Of a DNA stretch of 64,000 bases, positions 57,059-64,000 are shown one piece after another. This DNA comes from Heterocephalus glaber. Taxonomy: Eukaryota > Chordata > Mammalia > Rodentia > Bathyergidae. The stretch covers positions 12,108,571 to 12,172,570 of the forward strand of contig NW_004624781.1 of assembly GCF_000247695.1 (NCBI RefSeq). The letters run 5' to 3'. The translations under genes and the position numbers were made by a program. Numbering within the stretch: the stretch's first letter is position 1; every line of letters begins with the position of its first letter. A model generated the notes under the pieces. The model was not told the origin of the DNA and ran no database searches. It was given only the letters and a program-made list of their open reading frames with translations.

Positions 57059-57765
57059 CTTATTTTGTCTACTCTAGGTCTTCATGTAAATTTTATAACC
57101 AGCCTCATAATCCCAACAAGATCCTCCAGAGAGTTTTGTGAAAAAAAAAACAAAAAACGAATGGTTATGACTGATTGCTTAGACTTATTCAATGTCAAAG
57201 CAATTAGATGGGCCAGTCTCAACTACCTATTTTACAGCAGTATCTCAAATCTGTTGGATAAGTGAAAAATAAACAAGCATCATCCTAGTAATAAGAGTTC
57301 TCAAGTAAACTTCAATGTATTGCATCACCCAGAGAGACTTTATTACTAGAAAATGTAAGAACATTGGAAGGTTAAGTGTTTGGACCAGGCCCAGAAGATG
57401 AATTAATCCATGGCTGCCTTGACAAAGCATGTGATGCTGAAGAGACCACTGCTGAGCTCAAGGAATGCCTCCCAAAGCTGAGATGCCAAGAGCACTTTAG
57501 GGCCCCATATCCCCTTTTCTTGTCAGGCAGCATATGACTGCAAAACGAGTAAGATTTTTGAAAGCACACTGTTTGGGTTCTTCTTGCTCTTCTGCAGAAG
57601 CTTGATTTTTCTAGAGTTGTACTGGTGATTTTAAATGGGAGGAAACTTAAGTGTCTTCTAATTCATGAGTCAGAATAGGAAGAATTTGTAGCTTCCCAAA
57701 TGATCTCCCTGTCCTTTGTGTTGCATTCTTGCCAAATAGGCACTCTCATATGCAAACAAAGCAAC
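57059..57765. other. Unassigned non-repetitive sequence
   Basis: Nothing recognised. Confidence 0.35.
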
Positions 57766-57767
57766 CT

Positions 57768-57895
57768 TTCAGCCAGCAGTGGTGGTATGTGCCTGTCATC
57801 CCAGTACTTGGGAGGCCGAAGCAGGAGGATCATCATGAGTTCAAGGCCAGCCTGGACTATTTAATGAGACCCTGTCTCAAAGCAAAAACACCTTT
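57768..57895 (+). mobile_element. B1 SINE
   Basis: cagccagcagtggtggtatg, cttgggaggccgaagcagga, gttcaaggccagcctggac and ctgtctcaaagc in 7SL-derived order. Confidence 0.88.
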
Positions 57896-57904
57896 TGAAA
57901 AAAT

Positions 57905-58105
57905 ATTGGAACTGGATGTAGTGGCACACACCTACAATCCCAGCACTCTTCAGAGGCTAAGACAGGAGGATCAGAAATTTAAGCCCACTTTAGGCAATTT
58001 ATTGACTCAGCAACATGTCTCAAAATTGTAGAAAAAAAAAATTAAAGGGCTGGGGTTGTAGCTTATTGCAGAGGCCCTGATTTCAATCCTCAAGATTGAA
58101 AAACA
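57905..58105 (+). mobile_element. B1-ID dimeric SINE
   Basis: B1 part (aactggatgtagtggcacac ... gctaagacaggaggatcag), A-rich linker, ID part (ggctggggttgtagcttatt ... gatttcaatcctcaag). Confidence 0.85.
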
Positions 58106-58730
58106 AAAGTTTTGGTCCTACCATCAATGTATTTTTCTCCTGATAATGCATGCTCTTCATTAACACTGGTCTTCCCTGTTTTCCCTTTTCCAAAACATAG
58201 GGCCTCTCATCTTTGTGGGCAGTGTTGCTCCAACTGTAAGTTATTTGAATGTATTGTATGATTATCACAAGAAAATATGGAAGTTGTCCTTTGATTATTA
58301 ACTACGTGACTTGGGGCAAAGCATTTGACTTAAGTTTTATCTTTTTTAATTAAACAGAGCTATCACCATTAACTGCCCAGTCTACAAGACTGGTGTATAT
58401 AACTACTCTCTGTGAACCCTGGACTACAGTGAGCAAACATTGGTCATCATTGAGTTCCAAATAATTGATGGTGTTGCCTCTGTGGATCTGCTTATATATT
58501 TTTTAAATGCATTGAATTAAGGCTGTGTTTATAGGGTAACTTCAACATGCTGAGCATGGTGCAATTTAGTATGGGGTAGAAAGAGGTATAGTTACAATGT
58601 TTGTCCCCCAAGAAGATTGTAATGTTAGTAAGTGACCAGGCTTGTACACGGAAATAATAGAGACACTAACAGCTCATATTTGGATGTGCTTTTGAATGTC
58701 CTGGCTTCTGTCACATGCTTTTTTTCGTCT
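58106..58730. other. Unassigned non-repetitive sequence
   Basis: Nothing recognised. Confidence 0.35.
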
Positions 58731-58734
58731 GATT

Positions 58735-58850
58735 CTTACTAACAGCTCTGCAGTTTGTAGGGCAGATGTTCTTGTGTCCATTTCACATGTGACCCAGAAA
58801 GCATAGGTGACTTCTCTAAAATTATAAAGCTCGTCAATATGGAGTTGGGA
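58735..58850 (-). repeat. MIR SINE
   Basis: Reverse MIR: gtgtccatttcacatgtgac, gtgacttctctaaaattata and aaagctcgtcaatatggag. Confidence 0.6.
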
Positions 58851-58857
58851 TCTTCAA

Positions 58858-59226
58858 TATGGTTTGGATCTTCAATGTCCCCCAGGCCTTGTATACTGAA
58901 GGCTTGGACAACAGTGTGTGAGACTATTTGGAGGTAGCAAAACCTTTAGGGGTGGATTCTAATAAAAAGAAATTAGTCACTGGGGATTTTCTCTGCAGGG
59001 GTATTGGGATCCCTGACCCTTCCTCTCTCTGCCATGAAGTGAGCCATCTCCCTCTGCATGTGTTCCTACTGCCATGATGTACAGGGCTGCCACAGGCCCA
59101 GAGCAACAGGGTCAACCAAGTGACCATGGACTGAAACCTCTGAGACCCTAAATCAAAATCAATCATTCTTCGTTTTAAATTGAGGTCCTCAGGTAGTTTG
59201 TCACAGTAACAGAAAGCTGACTAATG
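58858..59226 (+). mobile_element. Old LTR-like repeat
   Basis: atggtttggatcttcaatgt, cccccaggccttgtatactg, ggtattgggatccctgaccc, gccatgatgtacagggctgc, catggactgaaacctctgag and a 3' end gaaagctgactaatgca. A full-length, diverged copy of a mammalian TG...CA-type repeat with no coding content. Confidence 0.65.
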
Positions 59227-59524
59227 CAAAACCCAAATACAGATTATCTTCTGACTTCTAAACCAGAAACTCTATTCTGGTGGCTCTTAAGCCTTCATGT
59301 GATTATGAATCATTGAAGGAGCTGGTTAAAAATGCACATTCCTGAATTTCACTGGCAATTTCTAAGTCAGTTGTGTTGGGTCTAAGAGTCTGACCTTTAA
59401 CAAATATTTCCTATGATTCTTTTATCATGACCTGCAGCTTTTTCCCCCACTATTTACCCTTCTGGCATAGACTGTGAAATGTGGAAATGCAGTGGCTATG
59501 GCCTGCATAACTGGCATGGAGGGT

Positions 59525-59760
59525 AAGTGGTCAGGAGCGCAAATTCTGGAGACGTCCTTGCCTGCATTTAAACCCTACTTTTTCATTGTGCTAACTTGGC
59601 AAATTAGGCATCTGCTCTGTGCTTACATTTCCCTATCAGTAAAGTGGAATAATACCAGTAACAACCTCACAGCCTTGTGCTGAAGATGAAATAAGTAATG
59701 GTCAAGTAATTAGAGTAATGCCTGGCCCCGAACAAGTGTTATGTTCTTACAAAGGGGAAT
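59525..59760 (+). repeat. MIR SINE, nearly full length
   Basis: gcgcaaattctggagacgtc, ctgcatttaaaccctacttt, acatttccctatcagtaaag, tggaataataccagtaacaa and taatgcctggccccgaac follow the MIR order from tRNA-like head to tail. Confidence 0.85.
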
Positions 59761-61270
59761 GTGACCCACAGAAGCACTGTTGAGTGACAGATGACACAAG
59801 ACAGCCTTTTGGGAAATGCAGCAGCCTCATCCATTGCACTAAACAATCCCATTCCCTCTCTCCTCACACACACTGGTCCCAGCTTGCAGGCCCCCATTGG
59901 CACCAATTTCTGGGAAGGCCGATGAGAGTCAGTTATCCTCTCTTTGCAAAGGAAGAAGGTTCCCAGCAACTCTCCAGCCTTAAGTCGACTTTGTGGCTTT
60001 ATCCCATTTAAATCCACATTCTCTGGTGAAGGAAATAAACCAACACAGTAAAGCTTGCTGATAGCCACTCCATCTGTATTATGGCACACAATGATGGCTG
60101 GAAGTTAAAGGTTTGATATATAGGTCTATTTTTTTATTGCCAGCCCCTGCCCCTGAAGAAAGTATTAAAATTTCCAGATGAGTAACCAAACAATAAATAG
60201 ATGAGACAGTTGCTGTGAATATCTGATTTTTTGCATAATAATGAGATATTGCTGGATAATGCTCTCTGCCATCCCCAGTTTGTCTAAATTATCATTTTGA
60301 TTGGTCAGATGCATAAGAAAGATATACCAATAAAGTCATGTCAAGTGCACCATTGTAAATTGATGCAGGACGGAGGCTTCCTTAGGTTTGAGGTAAGGTG
60401 GGGGCAGGGAGGTCTGGTTCTTCAGTAAGTAACTTTCGGTGGGTGTTTTCTTCAGCCAATTCATAATCAAAGACATCTGAAATCCTAGCTTCTCCAGGGC
60501 CACATGCATAAACATGAGGTAGTTTGTAGCTTATGAGGCCTTGTGTGTTGTTTTTGGAATTGAAAATAAGACCAAATTCAGAACAGAAGGGTTGTTCTAG
60601 GACATCTGAGGTTTGTTTTGTGCGGAACATTTTCCCCTTGATTTTGCATCCATGAGACTTTAACATCAGAGCGCTGATAGAACTTTCAAATCAGAAAGAC
60701 CAATCATTAGGAAGCTGGGTGTCAGGAAATCCAAATAGCTCTTTTTCCACCTTAAAAAAAAAATGGAAGAATTCTACAAATTCCAAAGTGGGATGAAAAC
60801 TAAAATTGCCTGAAGTGATTTGACTCTTGGTTATGTAACACTTGGTTTAATGCACTTGGTAATTCAGCCTGCATTTCATATTTTTTAAAAGTTTTTCTTT
60901 TGCAGTGGTGCATGATCATTTTCATCCTTTGTTGTTACTTAAGGATTTCACAGCTCTGCCTGTGAATCCCTGGAGGTTAAGTGCTATATGTTGGCATGAT
61001 TTATATGCTCTATAGGTCTTCCCATAGTAGGTGCTCAGATGCATACAACTCTAGCACTCAAACAGCTTAGATGTTAAACATGTCACCAGGCTTTGAAATT
61101 GTCAGTGCAATAGCCAAGTATAGAATAGTGTCATATTTATTATAATTAAATATGGGATTCCTTTATCAAGGACCAACCACAACCCAAGCACCACGGAGAT
61201 ATTAACTTATTCATTATGCACATCTCATCAAAGAGGAAGCCCCAGTCTATAGGGGAAAAAACTGAAAATG
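59761..61270. other. Non-repetitive sequence with one unidentified open frame
   Basis: No repeat recognised. At 60382-60666 on the minus strand is a 94-codon frame (starts MLKSHGCKIKGKMF, contains SEFGLIFNSKNNTQG and KLPHVYACGPGEARISDVFD). It looks less compositionally biased than most chance frames here, but I match it to no protein and see no splice or retroposition signs. Confidence 0.35.
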
Positions 61271-61274
61271 CTTA

Positions 61275-62360
61275 GCAGAGTGAACCCTCAAGTTATGACC
61301 AGCCTCACATACAAACAACTTGGGTTATGATTGAAATTTTAGTTTTAACTTATGACCAAAGTCTTGAATTGTGACCTGAATACTGGTCTTTCCTGTGTGG
61401 TGTTAATTGAGAAATGCTGGGCCAGTGTCTCTGTAAGGACACTGAGATCTGCCTGGAAGAAAGTGTGGCCTAAAATTATACAGGAGAGAGATTTTGAAGG
61501 CTGTGTAGAGGAGCCTGAGCCTTCAATTGACCCTGTGGTTGATGACATTGTCACCATAGGCTTGCAGGTAGATAGCAGTGATATCGAGGAACTGGTGGAG
61601 GAACACTCAGAGGAACTGTCCATAGAGGAACTTCAGCAACTTCTGGCTGAACAACAGAGAATGGCAGCTGAGGAGTTTCTGAAGAGGAGGGGGAGTATCA
61701 CAAATCAGTGCAGCAAAGTTCTTCTTCTGAAATGAAGTCCTGAAGAAATGGACAGAGCTACAAACATTTGTAGAGAAGACCCACACACCCAGAGAAAAAT
61801 CCAATCGTTGCATTCACTTGTTTAATGAGAATGTCACGTCATACTACAGGACAGTGTTAAAGAAAAGACAGAAACAGACAATCTTAGACCAATTTGTAGT
61901 TCTAAAAAGGTTGAGACCTAGCGAGCCAGAAGCAGGTCCTAGTGAGCTCAGACTCTCCCAAGGAGAGAAAGGACATCAGAGAGCCGGATTCCTGATGTTC
62001 TTATGGAAGGGGACTCTCCTTCCCAACAATAACCACCTTCCATTTCATCTCCCTTCCTGCAAGCCAAAGATGTCAACTTGAATGGTAAGTACAGTATGAA
62101 ATTGTTTCCCATAAACTACACATATTTTATAACTTTTTGGTGAATATACTAGGAAAATTATTGGTCTTTCTGGTAAATTATACATATTATACCACCCTTT
62201 TTATTATGAAAAGGTTAGTTAAGGGGTGCTTTGGGAGATTCGGAATGCATTATGGGTATTTCCATTATTTCTAATGGGAGAAATAGTCTTGATTTATAAC
62301 CGACTTGAGTTACAACCATCCCTCACAAATGAATTGGGTTCATAAGTCAAGGGTCCACTG
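61275..62360 (+). mobile_element. Tigger (pogo-type) DNA transposon, internally deleted copy B
   Basis: The left end GCAGAGTGAACCCTCAAG and right end AAGTCAAGGGTCCACTG are an imperfect inverted pair, and a TA lies outside each end (61273-61274 and 62361-62362), as Tc1/mariner-superfamily elements produce. The inside carries only the C-terminal third of the transposase, so the DNA-binding domain and most of the catalytic core are deleted. The copy is about 1.09 kb, roughly three times copy A at 18998-19360, and the two have different internal deletions. It cannot mobilise itself. Confidence 0.88.
61352..61920 (+). pseudogene. Pogo/Tigger-type transposase, C-terminal fragment
   Basis: The first frame (61352-61735, 127 codons) contains RTLRSAWKKVWPKI, an acidic stretch and DIEELVEEHSEELSIEELQQ, features of TIGD1-like Tigger transposases. 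After its stop, a different frame continues with EVLKKWTELQTFVEK, LFNENVTSYYRTVLKKRQKQ and TILDQFV, which matches the conserved Tigger C-terminal end. One frame change near 61733 therefore separates two parts of a single ancestral protein. The catalytic DDD residues lie in the deleted upstream part. No sign of domestication is visible. Confidence 0.8.
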
Positions 62361-62362
62361 TA

Positions 62363-63125
62363 GTTGGGCCAAAGTGACAGAGTCAGGCAGTGAACTAGCA
62401 GCTGACAAAGACTCTGCTCTTTTCAATGACTCCCTTTGTCATTGTCATTATTAAAATTATGTCACTTCATACTCTTTTGGCTTTGACCATGGCCAGCCAA
62501 CCTCTTGGCTTGCTTAAGCTGCATGAGGTGAGGAGGAATTCTCTTAACCCCCATTTAAAACTTCGAATATAGTTCATGTACATAAGTAATCAAACTTCTA
62601 TTAAATATATAATAAAGTTAATGTATGTAAGTAAAAAAACTATTATTTTCTAAATTTTATTTGTATTTTCTACATTTTAGCTTATTTAATTATTTTACAA
62701 AATGGCAGAAGCTTATTTACTAATTAAATAGGGAAACTTCCATGTCTGCTTACTAACAACACCTGTCACACATACATGCAGGTAGGTTGAAATACTATTT
62801 TTGGTAATCATTGCATTTTGCTCACCAAGTCACACAAGCACATGTTTCCATGTGCAGTGTGGGGCAGGTCCAGGAGAGGGAGTTAGTGCTGGTCAGTGCC
62901 CTCACCTACACTGATGTAGTTTGTTGCCTATACAGGCCATGCACAAGCACCAAGCAATCAAGTCATGAAAATATCACTAAAAATCATAATAATGATAAAA
63001 GTTTATGATCTTCTGGGGCCCCTTATGTCCTGTGGGCAGGAAAAAGAACAAAGGGCACATGTAATATTTTATCTGTGATCATTTCCCATGCTCATTTTTT
63101 TTTTGGCTAATGTACAAACTAAAAT
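62363..63125. other. AT-rich unassigned sequence
   Basis: Nothing recognised apart from a possible short MIR trace near 62375-62405. Confidence 0.35.
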
Positions 63126-63130
63126 GTTCT

Positions 63131-63565
63131 CGTTATGTCTTGTATCTAGATGCCACCCCCAAGCCTCACGTGGTCCTAAGTAGAGCTTTTCAGAGGTGGC
63201 TGGATCTAGAGTATGTGATGCTGGGATTGGTTCATGGTGTGATGCTAGGATTAAGGCTGCCCTACCCTGGGTGTGCATGCTACCTGCCCTAATGGCATGT
63301 AGCCTAGATAGAATATAAGAGACAGAAAGAGGGCCGCTGTTGTTGTTGCTTGTCACTTGCGGCTTGTTGCTTGCTGCTCGCTACTTCACGGCTTTGCTGC
63401 CTTCTGCCTGCCATGAACTATTTCACTTCTGCCATGCCACTCTGCCTTATAGCCAGCCAGCTATACACTAAAACCTCTACCAACTGTGAGCTATAATAAA
63501 CCTCTCCTCCTTTAACTTTGGGCGTTGAGTATTTTGTCTTAGCAATGAGAAAAGTAACTAAGACA
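63131..63565 (+). mobile_element. 435-bp LTR-like repeat
   Basis: Matches 55750-56179 along its length: cgttatgtcttgtatctaga, cagaggtggctggatctaga, gatgctaggattaagg, actttgggcgttgagtattt, tagcaatgagaaaagtaac and a CTAAGACA end. An internal (GTT/GCT)-rich stretch at 63337-63400 differs from the other copy. Confidence 0.7.
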
Positions 63566-63612
63566 GTTAAAAGAAATTTTTAGTTGTGGGAAATTAAACA
63601 AAATGTGAACTA

Positions 63613-63712
63613 GAGGGCTGGGAGTGTAGCTCAGTGGTGAGATTAACGTGAGCAAGGCCCTGGGTTCCACCCCAACACTTCAAAATAAATAAATAAATAA
63701 ATAAATAAAAGG
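63613..63712 (+). mobile_element. ID-type SINE with (AAAT)n tail
   Basis: gagggctgggagtgtagctc, agtggtgagattaacgtgag and gggttccaccccaacactt, followed by (AAAT)n at 63683-63709. TGAACTAGA-like and GTGAACTGA flanks suggest a duplication GTGAACT at 63606-63612 and 63712-63718. Confidence 0.85.
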
Positions 63713-64000
63713 TGAACTGAATCTTGACTTTGGAGTCTTAACTGTTATTTAAAATGGAATGTTTCATACCCCTGCCAAGAGAGCATGTGCTAAATTCATT
63801 TAATTCCAATATTTAATTCCAGTGTGGAAATCTCTTATAGTAATTTGAGTAGGTAAGGACAATCTAGAAAGAAGACTCTTAGCTGAGCAATGATCAAAGT
63901 TCCATTTGGACTTGGTAAACTACTCAGCCTGTAGACATATATGAGATGATCTTGTGAGCAACTAGAGAGATACAAGGATTATTGAGAGTTGCCACAACCC
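63713..64000. other. Unassigned sequence at the right edge
   Basis: Nothing recognised. Confidence 0.35.

Overview
This is repeat-dense mammalian genomic DNA in which I recognise no intact host protein-coding gene. The repeats point to a rodent outside the mouse and rat family. There are many tRNA-derived ID-type SINEs with TAGCTCAGTGG and GTTCGATCCC internal promoter boxes. There are also 7SL-derived B1 units, several joined to an ID unit as B1-ID dimers, as known from squirrel, dormouse and beaver-type rodents. Older mammalian layers (MIR, L2, MLT1/MST-like LTRs, old L1, Tigger and mariner) lie underneath. I cannot name the species; a beaver-like rodent is a guess from the shape of the SINEs.

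Layout. Positions 1 to about 960 hold the 5' end of a minus-strand L1: the ORF1 start, then a 5' UTR with six ~46-bp tandem units. From 1 to 14 kb the DNA is mostly non-repetitive, with scattered MIR/L2, a 303-bp TIR element, one young ID and an MLT1-like LTR. It includes candidate regulatory blocks near 7.1-7.3 and 7.9-8.5 kb, the latter with a near-palindromic RFX-type X-box. From about 14.5 to 25.1 kb lies a long old L1 on the minus strand, broken by at least seven later insertions. The largest is a processed retrocopy of HNRNPR (20552-23138) with a 15-bp target-site duplication, an AATAAA signal, a poly(A) tail and a GC-rich 5' UTR.

From 25 to 33 kb there is mostly unique DNA, an LTR-like repeat and a dead mariner transposase tail at 32.85-33.07 kb. 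From 33 to 44 kb there are L1 fragments of several ages, an MST/MLT1-like LTR, and ID and B1-ID SINEs. From 44.7 to 47 kb there is a repeat-poor AT-rich block with clustered homeodomain/POU-type cores. From 48 to 52.8 kb there is a dense SINE cluster and two dinucleotide repeats. From 52.8 to 57 kb there is a minus-strand L1 complex split by LTR-like inserts. From 57 to 64 kb there are B1 and B1-ID SINEs, MIR, LTR-like repeats and a 1.09-kb Tigger derivative that still carries the C-terminal part of a pogo-type transposase.

The features do not form a pathway; the window reads as a transposition record in an intergenic or deep intronic region. The most informative object is the HNRNPR retrocopy: its 5' UTR is joined directly to the exon encoding GLVAYVDLDE, so it appears to be a fossil of the N-terminally truncated HNRNPR splice form. 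I found no convincing new biological system.
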